Shown here: positions 41,367-49,445 of the stretch, piece by piece
How the letters are laid out: each line of letters opens with the position of its first letter
Numbering within the stretch: the stretch's first letter is position 1
NCBI RefSeq assembly: GCF_032163395.1
Contig: NZ_CP119968.1
Span: 4,738,001-4,802,000, forward strand
Length of the DNA stretch: 64,000 nt
Reading direction: 5' to 3'
From: Gloeocapsopsis dulcis
GTDB taxonomy: Bacteria; Cyanobacteriota; Cyanobacteriia; Cyanobacteriales; Chroococcidiopsidaceae
The notes under the pieces: model-generated
Database searches by the model: none
Seen by the model: the letters and a program-made list of their open reading frames with translations, nothing else
What the model was told of the DNA's origin: nothing
Translations under genes and position numbers: made by a program

Positions 41367-41951
41367 TTAATTTCTAACCCAAATTGCTATTCCGCCACCA
41401 CGACCACGAGCAGCGATAAAATCTTCGGTAACTAAGAAAAAAGCAAAAAAAGGAAGCTTAGCAATTGGTTGTTCATAAAAATTAGTAATCCTAGTTTTAA
41501 TAGGAAATTTACCGTGATAAATAGTTCGACCAAACAAAGATATTTGCATTTGAGTAAAGTCAAACGCTAGTAAATTTTTCTTACCAACATACTTAGCAGA
41601 ACCTGTTAGCTTAAATAGTAGTGAACCAAATTGAATTTGGTTGCTAATTGATAGTTGCTCTTGATTAAAAAAGGAAATTTGTGCGGGGGCAATTTGAGGT
41701 AGATATAACCCTTTACCTAACGCTTTACCATTTTGTAAATGCGCTTTACGTGGAGCAGTAAACCAAAGTTGCCAATTACCCAATAGTGATTCTAAAGGAT
41801 AGGCAATACGTTGCTGTTTGGCTGCTTTTTCTGCTTGCAACAGTGCCAGAACTACCGCTGAAGCTGACGGGCAATCGCTTCTCTTCCTAACAGCCTCAGT
41901 CAAAGTAGTCATAAAATCAGGTATCTCAGTAGCTGCTAAATCCGTATTCAT
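41367..41951 (-). CDS. Hypothetical protein, possibly PAP/fibrillin-like
   Basis: 194 residues. After a helical N-terminus the remainder is beta-rich with ESLLGNWQLWFTAP, FDFTQMQISLFG and KLPFFAFFLVTEDFIAARGR. A W-x-L-x-[FY]-T motif followed by a lipocalin-like sheet and a final arginine/glycine strand resembles plastid-lipid-associated (fibrillin) proteins, which bind thylakoid lipids. The match is by eye only. It is divergent from the riboswitch unit. Confidence 0.55.
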   Translation of the reverse strand: MNTDLAATEIPDFMTTLTEAVRKRSDCPSASAVVLALLQAEKAAKQQRIAYPLESLLGNWQLWFTAPRKAHLQNGKALGKGLYLPQIAPAQISFFNQEQLSISNQIQFGSLLFKLTGSAKYVGKKNLLAFDFTQMQISLFGRTIYHGKFPIKTRITNFYEQPIAKLPFFAFFLVTEDFIAARGRGGGIAIWVRN

Positions 41952-42017
41952 CAGGCTAGCCCTTGCGTTATTTACTCTGCTTGCTAGGTGTAAATCTAGA
42001 CAAAGAAATTACGGTTC

Positions 42018-42033
42018 TCTACCTAATGGTAGA
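42018..42033. promoter_or_regulatory. Inverted repeat TCTACC-TAAT-GGTAGA with likely -10 nearby
   Basis: A perfect 6-bp inverted repeat lies 60 bp before the riboswitch, and TATGAT at 42048-42053 could be the -10 box. Together they are a plausible promoter/operator for the riboswitch unit. I do not see a clear NtcA site (GTA-N8-TAC). Confidence 0.4.
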
Positions 42034-42077
42034 AGCAAAACAAGAATTATGATTGATATAAGGAGAAAAGGATAAAT

Positions 42078-42131
42078 CGTTCATCTTTCACTTTGAAAGA
42101 CGGAAGTAGGGAAAGTTCCCGAAGGAACGCG
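42078..42131 (+). promoter_or_regulatory. Glutamine riboswitch (glnA RNA motif)
   Basis: The three-stem layout and conserved junction bases of the cyanobacterial glutamine riboswitch are all present. P1 is CGTTC (42078-42082) with GAACG (42125-42129). P2 is TCTTTC with GAAAGA (42084-42089 and 42095-42100). P3 is GGGA with TCCC (42109-42112 and 42117-42120). The conserved segments CGGAAGTAGG and CCGAAGGAACGC are intact. In this class glutamine binding promotes expression of the gene below it. It lies about 40 nt before the small ATG at 42170. Confidence 0.92.
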
Positions 42132-42169
42132 CCTCATTCGACACTACATACATGAGAAAGAGGCGAAAA

Positions 42170-42322
42170 ATGAACAATAAATCTATTGGTATTCAAAATC
42201 AAGATCCCCGCGTAGTTGCTGCCCAAGCCCGTCTTCTGATGAGCGAAGGTCGTCAAAGACAGCAAAACCGTCAGCAATCTATGTTACAACGTGCGGGAAT
42301 CGAAGAAAGCACTGATTCGTAG
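42170..42322 (+). CDS. Short glutamine synthetase inactivating factor (IF7/IF17 family)
   Basis: 50 residues, basic and Gln/Arg-rich. It carries A-R-L-L-M, then NRQQSML, with Arg21, Arg34 and Arg41 spaced 13 and 7 apart. That is the same spacing as the three arginines (8, 21 and 28) of Synechocystis GifA that contact glutamine synthetase. Family members bind and inhibit GlnA when nitrogen is plentiful. This one is shorter, ending nine residues after the last arginine, where GifA has a longer tail. I chose the ATG at 42170 (AGAGG 5-6 nt upstream). An in-frame ATG at 42152 would add six residues. Placement under a glutamine riboswitch supports the call. Confidence 0.85.
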   Translation: MNNKSIGIQNQDPRVVAAQARLLMSEGRQRQQNRQQSMLQRAGIEESTDS

Positions 42323-42361
42323 ATTTTGTTAACAAGTCATTAAGTTAAGGGGTGTATTGTA

Positions 42362-42514
42362 ATGAAAAATGCATTGCAGCGCTTCCAAAATGCAGCAGAA
42401 GCTCACCGTGCCAACATCCAAAAAAATTTAGAGCATCGTTTGCAAGTTGCTCGAACCAAGGGCGACGAAAAGCTAATTCGGCAATTGGAAGCAGAAAAAA
42501 GCTACTACAACTAG
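42362..42514 (+). CDS. PirA-like small protein (PII-interacting regulator of arginine synthesis)
   Basis: 50 residues: MKNALQRFQNAAEAHRANIQ, then LEHRLQVARTKGDEKLIRQL and EAEKSYYN. It is helical and highly charged. The length and the R-L-x-V-A-x-x-K-G-D-E-x-L-I-x-x-L-E-A-E pattern fit the small cyanobacterial family to which PirA is assigned. PirA binds PII and so relieves PII activation of N-acetylglutamate kinase. The similarity is from recall, so the name is tentative. It lies 39 bp after the inactivating-factor gene and is followed by a terminator, so both are on one riboswitch-controlled transcript. Confidence 0.55.
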   Translation: MKNALQRFQNAAEAHRANIQKNLEHRLQVARTKGDEKLIRQLEAEKSYYN

Positions 42515-42528
42515 ATTCAAAGAGTTTA

Positions 42529-42550
42529 CCTATCTTACTCATTAGATAGG
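42529..42550 (+). repeat. Hairpin CCTATCT...AGATAGG
   Basis: A 7-bp perfect stem just after the pirA-like stop, without a T run. It may act together with the stronger terminator six bases on. Confidence 0.5.
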
Positions 42551-42555
42551 ATTAG

Positions 42556-42600
42556 CCAAAGCTTAAGTTTGTATATCAAAACGAGGCTTTGGTTTCTTTT
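42556..42600 (+). terminator. Terminator of the riboswitch unit
   Basis: CCAAAGC pairs with GCTTTGG across a 22-nt AT-rich loop and is followed by TTTCTTTT. It closes the glutamine-riboswitch transcript. Confidence 0.7.
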
Positions 42601-42723
42601 GTTAGAGTATAGAAAAAATACGAACAAGCAAACTATACAGACGCGCAGTTTCCTTCTAAATCCATTTTTATTTCTACCTTTTTATCTTTATCAATCATGA
42701 TATTCTTTGCTATCTCATAATCC

Positions 42724-42897
42724 TTATTGATTCAGATAGGAAAAATCATAGTAACCAACTAGATAAAAATTACAAGCAATAAAATGCCGCCAAGTTATCC
42801 AAAATTCATGTTTACTATCAAATCCTGGATCGATAGCTAAGCGCTAGATATCTTGGCAATCGGCAATTACTTCTTTGGGCAAATCAGCAAGTTTCAT
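42724..42897 (-). pseudogene. 57-codon fragment with an internal TAG
   Basis: From ATG 42897 one frame reads MKLADLPKEVIADCQDI, a TAG (42844-42846), then RLAIDPGFDSKHEFWITWRH and FIACNFYLVGYYDFSYLNQ before a TAA at 42724. The aromatic-rich text after the stop looks like real protein and the stop fits a CAG (Gln) to TAG change. No family recognised. The rest of the gap 42601-43245 shows no other convincing feature. Confidence 0.35.
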
Positions 42898-43245
42898 TAT
42901 AGAAAAGTATTAAGAGTATCATTTGATCGTCTTTTTCAGTAATCGTAATTGAGAGAAACGCGATTGGTTGCAATGGTTGCATAAAGGTTATATGTTTGTG
43001 ATTAATCCGCATCTTGACCTTGATACATCAAGGAATAGATCGTCTCGTCATAGAGCCATCACACGCTCTCTTAATGAACTTATACCAATTTGAAAAATAG
43101 TTGCGACAAATCAGAATTCTCTAATTTCTTCTCTCCCTCAGCTCCCCCATATGTAGCAACCTTAAATCAAAACGGTATTATAACCAAGGTACAGAATGAT
43201 TGCCTGAACAAAATAGTTAGCTTTGGTATTTTAGAAAAGCACAAC
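42898..43245. other. Gene-free stretch before the AraC regulator
   Basis: About 350 bp. A 71-codon frame (43090-43305) has no family resemblance and overlaps the end of the AraC gene. No strong hairpin or repeat was seen. Confidence 0.4.
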
Positions 43246-44139
43246 CTAGCTTACTCGGAAGGTTTTGGGAGAGACTCCTACAGACTGCCGAAACCATTTT
43301 CCTAAATGGCTATGGCTGCTAAAGCCGCATCTCAAAGCAATCTCCATAATTGGTAAGTCTGTAGTTTTGAGTAAGTGCTTGGCGTGTTCTATACGTTGCT
43401 GAAGGACGTATTGATAGGGTGACACTCCTGTTGATTGCTTAAAGAGGCGACTAAAATGAAACTGGCTAAGTCCTAATAACTCAGCTAAATCAGATAGTAG
43501 AATATTGTCTGCTAAATGATCGCTGATGTAATCTGTTACTTGGAAAAGCTGGCGATCGCTTAAAGTTTGCTTGATAGAATTGCTCATCCAATCGCAAACC
43601 GCAATATGTGGTTGTATTGCTGCATAATTTCTGAGCAAATGCACGCTTAATACATTCGTTAGCGATTCGACGTAAAGTTGTCCGGCTATCCCACCATTGT
43701 GCAGTTCACTCAGAAGCATCATCCCAACTTGTTCAATTTGTGGATTGCGAACTCGGAATTCTGACAAGATTTCTACCTGTTTGTCGAACGTAGTTTGTGC
43801 AACTTGTTGCAGGAACTTAGCCTTGAGTCGAATCCGTAAGTAACGATCTTCCTCGTTCCATTGATACACAAGTAAAGATCCAGCAGGAGCGATCGCAATA
43901 TCTCCTTTGATGCAGAGACTAGTATAACGGCGATCGCCAATTGCTTGCGATAAACGCGACGGGCGACAATTCATTGATATACAAAGCGTATGTTCGGTTA
44001 GACTTTGATAGCTCTCTTCGCCTGGGGGTTGGTGAAACTCTTCAACCAAAATATTCTGCCAACCATACGCTCTACTCGAAAGAATCGGAGGCTGTAGCCC
44101 GTTTTTTTGGGGATATTTTGTTGTCACGGATGGTTGCAT
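43246..44139 (-). CDS. AraC family transcriptional regulator
   Basis: 297 residues. The C-terminal two-helix DNA-binding domain is unmistakable: LSDLAELLGLSQFHFSRLFK, GVSPYQYVLQQRIEHAKHLL, then IMEIALRCGFSSHSHLGKWF and GVSPKTFR. The N-terminal 180 residues should be the ligand-sensing or dimerising part. I see no strong match to known effector domains. It is divergent from the MATE exporter with a 164-bp spacer, so the exporter is a likely target and its substrate a likely inducer. Confidence 0.92.
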   Translation of the reverse strand: MQPSVTTKYPQKNGLQPPILSSRAYGWQNILVEEFHQPPGEESYQSLTEHTLCISMNCRPSRLSQAIGDRRYTSLCIKGDIAIAPAGSLLVYQWNEEDRYLRIRLKAKFLQQVAQTTFDKQVEILSEFRVRNPQIEQVGMMLLSELHNGGIAGQLYVESLTNVLSVHLLRNYAAIQPHIAVCDWMSNSIKQTLSDRQLFQVTDYISDHLADNILLSDLAELLGLSQFHFSRLFKQSTGVSPYQYVLQQRIEHAKHLLKTTDLPIMEIALRCGFSSHSHLGKWFRQSVGVSPKTFRVS

Positions 44140-44303
44140 TAAAGAAACTGTTCTATACGCTTGAGTTAAGAAGATTTTAGAGTGACAACTGCTAGAGATG
44201 CAAAAATTGCCGCAAGAATCTAATAGTTACGCAAGGTTTGAGTAGTCTGGAAACCTTAATTTTTCTTAAATTTAAGCCGTGAACCAGCGTAACGCAAAGA
44301 GAC

Positions 44304-45716
44304 ATGGCAATGGATAGTCAAGTGTTCTGGAAATCGAATGTGACAACAGAAATCCGAGAATTTCTCAAACTCGCTGTTCCGTTAGCTAGTGCTCAAGTTG
44401 CGCAAGCCTCTGTTGGTTTTGTAGACACCATCATGATGGGGCATTTAGGAGCAGAAAGCTTGGCAGCAGGTGGCTTAGCATCAACAACCTTCCAGCTTTT
44501 GCTGAATACAACAAGTGGTATTGTTATGGCAGTCAGTCCCCTTGTTGCTGAGGCTTACGGAGCAGAGCAAAAAACGCAAATCACACAAATCGCACGTCAA
44601 GGACTCTGGTTATCGCTGTTTCTCAGTATTCCCATGATGTTTGCGATCGCACAGTTAGATACTGTAATGCTCTTGCTTGGGCAACAAGCAGCGATTGTTA
44701 CACTTACAGCGCAATATTTCAATTTTATCCTGTGGGGAATTTTTCCGGCTTTAGGCTTTGCGATGCTTAGAGGTTATGTTTCAGCACTTTCTCAAGCTCA
44801 AATAGTGACAGTAATTGTTATTATCGGAACGCTATTCAACATAATAGGCAATTACATTTTGGGATTTGGGAAGTTTGGTTTTCCCCGCATGGAGTTGGCA
44901 GGTTTAGGGTTGGCAAGTGGATTGAGTTTCTGGTTGATGTTTCTGATGTTCTTGGTATATACCCTCAATCACCCGCAACTAAAAGAGTACCAGTTCTTAC
45001 GAAAGCTACATCGGTTGAAACCACAAATCTTAAAGCGATTAATAGCAATTGGAACTGCAATCGCAGTCACGATTGCCTTAGAGTACGGGTTATTTGCAGT
45101 TGTCACGTTTTTGATGGGCATTTTGGGAACTGAAGTATTAGCAGCACATCAAACGGTTTACCAAACGATGTACTTAATTTTCATGGTTCCATTAGGAATG
45201 TCTTATGCTGTTACTGCGCGTGTTGGTCAGTGGTTTGGGCAGCAAGACTTTAAAAGTGCGAGACGAGCAGGATATATCAGTATTACTATTGCGGCAATAT
45301 TCATGATTGTGACAGCGATCGCATTAGTGATATATCGTCAGCAAGTGATTGGGATCTATTTGGATATTCATAATCCAGCAAATGTTAACGTGCTAACTTT
45401 AGCCGTACCCATGCTGATTATTTCAGCCGTGGCTCAACTTTTGGATGGCGTACAACGGGTTGCTATGGGCGCATTATATGGACTGCAAGATACTCGTATC
45501 CCGATGCTACTGAGTGGATTAGCGTTTTGGGGTGTGGGATTAACGAGTGGTTATTTACTAGGATTTCCCTTAGGGCTAGGAGGTGTTGGATTGTGGACAG
45601 GACAATCAATTGGAGTTGCAGTCGCTGGAGTAATTTTCGTATGGCGATTTCATCGGCTAACTGCTTCTTGTAACTCTGTTGGTTACGATCAATGCGATCG
45701 CTTACCACCTCTCTAA
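44304..45716 (+). CDS. MATE family efflux transporter
   Basis: 470 residues with twelve predicted membrane helices in two related halves. The first half has FLKLAVPLASAQVAQASVGF and VDTIMMGHLGAESLAAGGLA. The second has EVLAAHQTVYQTMYLIFMVP. This is the NorM/DinF pattern of sodium- or proton-driven multidrug and toxic compound export across the inner membrane. The ATG at 44304 fits, and an in-frame ATG follows two codons later. Divergent from the AraC regulator. Confidence 0.94.
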   Translation: MAMDSQVFWKSNVTTEIREFLKLAVPLASAQVAQASVGFVDTIMMGHLGAESLAAGGLASTTFQLLLNTTSGIVMAVSPLVAEAYGAEQKTQITQIARQGLWLSLFLSIPMMFAIAQLDTVMLLLGQQAAIVTLTAQYFNFILWGIFPALGFAMLRGYVSALSQAQIVTVIVIIGTLFNIIGNYILGFGKFGFPRMELAGLGLASGLSFWLMFLMFLVYTLNHPQLKEYQFLRKLHRLKPQILKRLIAIGTAIAVTIALEYGLFAVVTFLMGILGTEVLAAHQTVYQTMYLIFMVPLGMSYAVTARVGQWFGQQDFKSARRAGYISITIAAIFMIVTAIALVIYRQQVIGIYLDIHNPANVNVLTLAVPMLIISAVAQLLDGVQRVAMGALYGLQDTRIPMLLSGLAFWGVGLTSGYLLGFPLGLGGVGLWTGQSIGVAVAGVIFVWRFHRLTASCNSVGYDQCDRLPPL

Positions 45717-45847
45717 AGACGCAACATCAATATTTCAAGCCCTCGGATTTATCCGGATGGTTGAGCAAAAGCTAATTGCTTCTCTGATGCTAATGATGTT
45801 TTAGACTGAGATTGACGATCATCTGGTCACAATGAAGGGAATAAGCG

Positions 45848-47656
45848 ATGCGACTGTCTCAGATGCTTTTTGTTACATTACGGGAAGATCCAGCCGAAGC
45901 GGAAATTCCGAGCCATAAACTTTTACTGCGTGCAGGTTATATTCGTCGCATCGGTAGCGGTATCTATGCTTATTTACCCTTGATGTGGCGGGTACTGCAA
46001 AAAGTTTCCCAAATCGTACGCGAAGAAATGAATGCGATCGGCGCACAAGAATGCCTGTTACCACAAGTACAACCTGCAGAATTGTGGCGTGAATCGGGGC
46101 GTTGGGATACCTATACGCAAGCTGAAGGTATCATGTTTGCGCTTAAAGATCGACAAGAGCGCGAATTAGGTTTAGGACCAACCCATGAAGAGGTTATTAC
46201 AAGCATAGCTCGCGATATGATTCGTTCCTATCGCCAGTTACCACAGACGCTTTACCAAATTCAAACTAAGTTTCGCGATGAAATTCGTCCCCGCTTTGGC
46301 TTGATGCGCGGACGCGAATTTATTATGAAAGATGCCTATTCTTTCAATGCCAACGAAGAAGATTTGCGACAAACTTATCAAGATATGCACCGCGCCTATA
46401 GCAATATTCTGCAGCGGAGTGGTTTAGCGTTTCGGGCGGTAGAAGCAGATTCCGGTGCGATTGGTGGCTCGGCTTCGCAAGAATTTATGGTATTAGCAGA
46501 AGCAGGCGAAGATGAAGTTCTTTATACCGAAGATGGCAATTACGCGGCTAATGTAGAAAAAGCTGTGTCGCTACCAGCGGATGCTCAAAGTTCACCGTTT
46601 ACAACTTATGAAAAACGGGAAACGCCAGGAACGCCAACGATTGAAACGATGTGTAACTTTGTGGGATGTTCTCCTACACAGGTCGTCAAAAATGTTTTAT
46701 ATCAGGTTGTGTTCGATCATGGTTTAACACTACTTGTAATAGTCAGTATTCGAGGGGATCAAGATGTCAATGAGGTGAAGTTGCAAAATGAGCTAACTCG
46801 CCTGGCACCCCAGTATGGCGGGAAAACTGCGATCGCCTTAACAGTACCAGACGCAACAATGCAACAGAAATGGGCAGCTAAACCTTTACCGCTAGGATAT
46901 ATTGCACCAGATATTGCTGATGATTACATTCGTACTGAGAAACAGGTACATCCTAAGTTTCTCAGGTTAGTTGATAAAACTGCTGTCGATTTGCGTAATT
47001 TCGCAACAGGAGCGAATGAACCTGATTATCACGTTGTTGGGGCAAATTGGCACGAGCAATTTAAATTACCAGAGAACATTGTTGATGTTCGTAAAGCCAG
47101 AGTTGGCGATCGCGCAATTCACAACCCTGAACAAACCTTGCAAAGCGCCAGAGGTATTGAAATCGGACATATCTTTCAACTAGGGACGAAATACTCCACA
47201 GTAATGGGGGCTACCTACACAAACGAACAAGGCGAAGAAGTTCCTTTAGTGATGGGTTGCTATGGTGTGGGAGTTTCGCGCCTTGCCCAAGCTGCTGTCG
47301 AGCAATCTTACGACAAAGACGGTATTATTTGGCCTGTGGCGATCGCTCCTTATCATGCAATTGTGACTATTCCTAATATCAACAACGCGCAACAAGTAGA
47401 AGTCGCCGAAAAGCTGTATCAACAATTAAATAACGCAGGAATCGAAACACTGCTGGACGATCGCAACGAACGCGCTGGAGTCAAGTTTAAAGACGCCGAT
47501 CTTGTAGGAATTCCTTACCGAATTGTTACGGGGCGATCGCTCGAAGAAGGCAAAGTGGAAGTTGTCGAACGCAAAAGCCGTAACTCACAAGAAATTGCCA
47601 TTGATGCAGTTGTCTCAATACTCCAGCAGTGGATTGATGCTGCAATTCAGGTATAA
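45848..47656 (+). CDS. proS: Prolyl-tRNA synthetase (bacterial type)
   Basis: 602 residues, the bacterial form with an inserted editing (INS) domain at about 230-400. [65 protein letters not shown] and IMKDAYSF are class II aminoacyl-tRNA synthetase motifs. [17 protein letters not shown] is motif 3, and the C-terminal anticodon-binding domain follows. It charges tRNA-Pro. Convergent with mgtC, with only a 12-bp gap. Confidence 0.97.
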   Translation: MRLSQMLFVTLREDPAEAEIPSHKLLLRAGYIRRIGSGIYAYLPLMWRVLQKVSQIVREEMNAIGAQECLLPQVQPAELWRESGRWDTYTQAEGIMFALKDRQERELGLGPTHEEVITSIARDMIRSYRQLPQTLYQIQTKFRDEIRPRFGLMRGREFIMKDAYSFNANEEDLRQTYQDMHRAYSNILQRSGLAFRAVEADSGAIGGSASQEFMVLAEAGEDEVLYTEDGNYAANVEKAVSLPADAQSSPFTTYEKRETPGTPTIETMCNFVGCSPTQVVKNVLYQVVFDHGLTLLVIVSIRGDQDVNEVKLQNELTRLAPQYGGKTAIALTVPDATMQQKWAAKPLPLGYIAPDIADDYIRTEKQVHPKFLRLVDKTAVDLRNFATGANEPDYHVVGANWHEQFKLPENIVDVRKARVGDRAIHNPEQTLQSARGIEIGHIFQLGTKYSTVMGATYTNEQGEEVPLVMGCYGVGVSRLAQAAVEQSYDKDGIIWPVAIAPYHAIVTIPNINNAQQVEVAEKLYQQLNNAGIETLLDDRNERAGVKFKDADLVGIPYRIVTGRSLEEGKVEVVERKSRNSQEIAIDAVVSILQQWIDAAIQV

Positions 47657-47668
47657 CAAGCAGTGTAC

Positions 47669-48373
47669 TTAGCCAAACTCTTGTTCAATAACTCGCCAAC
47701 TTGCGGCGATGACTCCTGGTTCCAAACTCAATCGACTGATGATTTGCTCTAGAAGCTGATCGTCACGATCTTGAGTGAGCATTTCGGCTTCCACTTCAAC
47801 TCGATCCGCAACATCTTCTATGTCTTCGCTATGTAACGAACGTAGCTTCATCGTGCTGGTGCTCAGGGCTTGCAGCAACAACGCTCGCACATGAGCTTCA
47901 TCTTGGCTTCGGCACATTAAGGAACACTGATAGCACAGTTCTATTTCACTTCCTTGAAGTGGTTCTTGGTTGATGCGGTATCCTAAAGGGCGTAACAGAA
48001 CATTGGCAACTAAGACTGCAATCGAGCCAATCACAGCTTGAGTAATGAACCCTGCTCCCGCCAACGAGCCAATCGCCGCTGCACACCAAATTGTTGCTGC
48101 CGTATTTAATCCTCGAACGCTCAAACCTTCGCGTAAAATCACACCACCCGCTAAGAAACCAATTCCAGAAACAACTTGAGCCGCAATGCGGGTAGGGCTG
48201 GTTTCCCCAGGAACCAGAACAGAAAGCATCACAAATAAAGCTGCGCCTGTCGCCACTAAGGTATTAGTGCGTAATCCTGCCATCCGCTGTCGCCACTGTC
48301 GTTCAAATCCAATTGCCGATCCCAATAAAAAAGCCACTGCCAAGCGCACTGCAAAATCTGTCCATGCCATCAT
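47669..48373 (-). CDS. MgtC/SapB family membrane protein
   Basis: 234 residues. The N-terminal half has four to five membrane helices with AFLLGSAIGFERQWRQRMAG, GLRTNTLVATGAALFVMLS, and RGLNTAATIWCAAAIGSLAG, the MgtC family core. The C-terminal soluble part (about 140-234) is ACT-like. MgtC proteins modulate ATP synthase and support growth in low magnesium in pathogens. In cyanobacteria the role is unclear. The long leader on its strand carries a small ORF and competing hairpins (see 48994-49104). Confidence 0.9.
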   Translation of the reverse strand: MMAWTDFAVRLAVAFLLGSAIGFERQWRQRMAGLRTNTLVATGAALFVMLSVLVPGETSPTRIAAQVVSGIGFLAGGVILREGLSVRGLNTAATIWCAAAIGSLAGAGFITQAVIGSIAVLVANVLLRPLGYRINQEPLQGSEIELCYQCSLMCRSQDEAHVRALLLQALSTSTMKLRSLHSEDIEDVADRVEVEAEMLTQDRDDQLLEQIISRLSLEPGVIAASWRVIEQEFG

Positions 48374-48630
48374 CTTGCCCTACATCTCGTAAATTTATGT
48401 TTGCGCTCACTACCCAATTTTGCTATTGCGTTTTTCTTTTTTCAAAAGCATCAACCGGACAGATTTTACCATCTGTTCCTCAAGCGCAGGTTATGTTGAC
48501 CAAGAAGGGGCGAGGGAAAAAGGAAAATCTTGCCTCGTTATCAATCAATAGTAGATTCACCACTAGGGCAAAAGGTTGCAATAAGAATTCGTTCAGAACA
48601 TTTTGACGCATATTTACCCCATTTTTTTGT

Positions 48631-48644
48631 ATGACAATTGTCAT
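48631..48644. promoter_or_regulatory. 14-bp palindrome ATGACAATTGTCAT
   Basis: A perfect inverted repeat about 260 bp before mgtC. Its size and symmetry suit a dimeric repressor or metal regulator, but it does not match the FUR, Zur or LexA consensus I know. Confidence 0.4.
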
Positions 48645-48766
48645 TACTGAATCAGAAATTTTCAGGAGTTTTTTCAGCAAGTTTTCCTCAGAAATATACT
48701 CGCTCAACAAGCCATTTCTCAATCATGAATAAGTCGTAAAATTTGCATTTTTGCAGCACAAGTTGA

Positions 48767-48782
48767 GGCGTTAGCAAACGCC
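48767..48782. repeat. Hairpin GGCGTT-AGCA-AACGCC followed by ATTTTT
   Basis: A 6-bp perfect GC-rich stem with a 4-nt loop, followed on the + strand by ATTTTTGG. It could be a weak terminator on the + strand or part of the leader fold on the - strand. Confidence 0.45.
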
Positions 48783-48907
48783 ATTTTTGGGCAATCTTAG
48801 GCTACAAAAATCCGATGACTGAATTGCCAGTTACTCTACTATTTCAGTATGAGAAAGCTGTAGCAATAATGCTATTTATTAAAATGGCTAAATAAAATCT
48901 GTTCATG

Positions 48908-48998
48908 GTTCATCTCCTTATCCTCACAGTCGCCGCTTGTCTTGACGACCAGAGATGAACTTCTACTCTATACAAGAGAAAATAAAAATAAGTTCATC
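48908..48998. promoter_or_regulatory. Three competing inverted-repeat arms (GATGAAC family)
   Basis: Three copies of one 9-11 bp word alternate in orientation: GTTCATCTC (48908-48916), GAGATGAACTT (48952-48962) and AAGTTCATC (48990-48998). The middle arm can pair perfectly (9 bp) with either outer arm but not both, so two exclusive hairpins are possible. On the minus strand the first arm overlaps the stop codon of the small ORF at 48994-49104, the geometry of a leader-peptide attenuator. An extra GTCG/CGAC pairing lies inside the second hairpin. Confidence 0.55.
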
Positions 48999-49104
48999 CG
49001 TGCGATCGCCCAACAACACGGTTACTAATATGACTAAGAACTTCATCCAACAACACAATCTTTTGTAGTGTAGTTATATAGCTACTACTACCAGGAACCT
49101 CCAT
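48994..49104 (-). CDS. Possible 36-residue leader peptide
   Basis: ATG at 49104 follows a strong GAGGAGG seven bases upstream and opens 36 codons (MEVPGSSSYITTLQKIVLLD, then EVLSHISNRVVGRSHG) ending in TGA at 48994-48996. The Shine-Dalgarno is one of the best in the window. No family recognised. The stop codon lies inside the first arm of the competing hairpins, so a ribosome there would change which hairpin forms. A simple small protein is also possible. Confidence 0.5.
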   Translation of the reverse strand: MEVPGSSSYITTLQKIVLLDEVLSHISNRVVGRSHG

Positions 49105-49445
49105 TTTTAAACCTCCTCAGGACATTAAGCAAAAATCAATAAGCTATGGTTTTTCACCACCTTTTAGCGTAAATGCAAAAATCTTGGATGTCAACCTACA
49201 ATATTTTTTTGAAGACGCTAATGTGAGTACAATTCCTCATTTGCCATAGACACACTAGCAATTATCAAAATAATGGTAAATTTACTGATATTCTTATTAA
49301 AATATTTTCCAGATTTTAGCTTAAAAAATAACAAAAGCCTATCTCACTACCCAATTGACTCAATTTGATGTAAGGTAAGCAATGCCTATGTTACAGAAAT
49401 AAAGAGCGTCATGCATAAGTTGAGATCCAGGAAATTCCTCCTGCT
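49105..49445. other. 341-bp AT-rich spacer before the DUF2993 gene
   Basis: It holds divergent promoters for the small minus-strand ORF and the + strand DUF2993 gene. There is no ORF, tRNA or strong hairpin. Confidence 0.4.

Larger units (their letters stand above)
48374..48907. other. Leader/intergenic DNA upstream of mgtC
   Basis: About 530 bp with no credible gene on either strand. It contains a 14-bp perfect palindrome (48631-48644) and a GGCGTT-AGCA-AACGCC hairpin (48767-48782). An 80-codon minus-strand frame at 48480-48722 has no family resemblance. Confidence 0.5.

Noticed and set aside
43090-43305. 71-codon ORF beside the AraC gene
   Set aside because: It overlaps the end of the AraC gene and lacks any family pattern.
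48480-48722. 80-codon minus-strand ORF before mgtC
   Set aside because: No ribosome site or family match. The interval is better explained as leader DNA.
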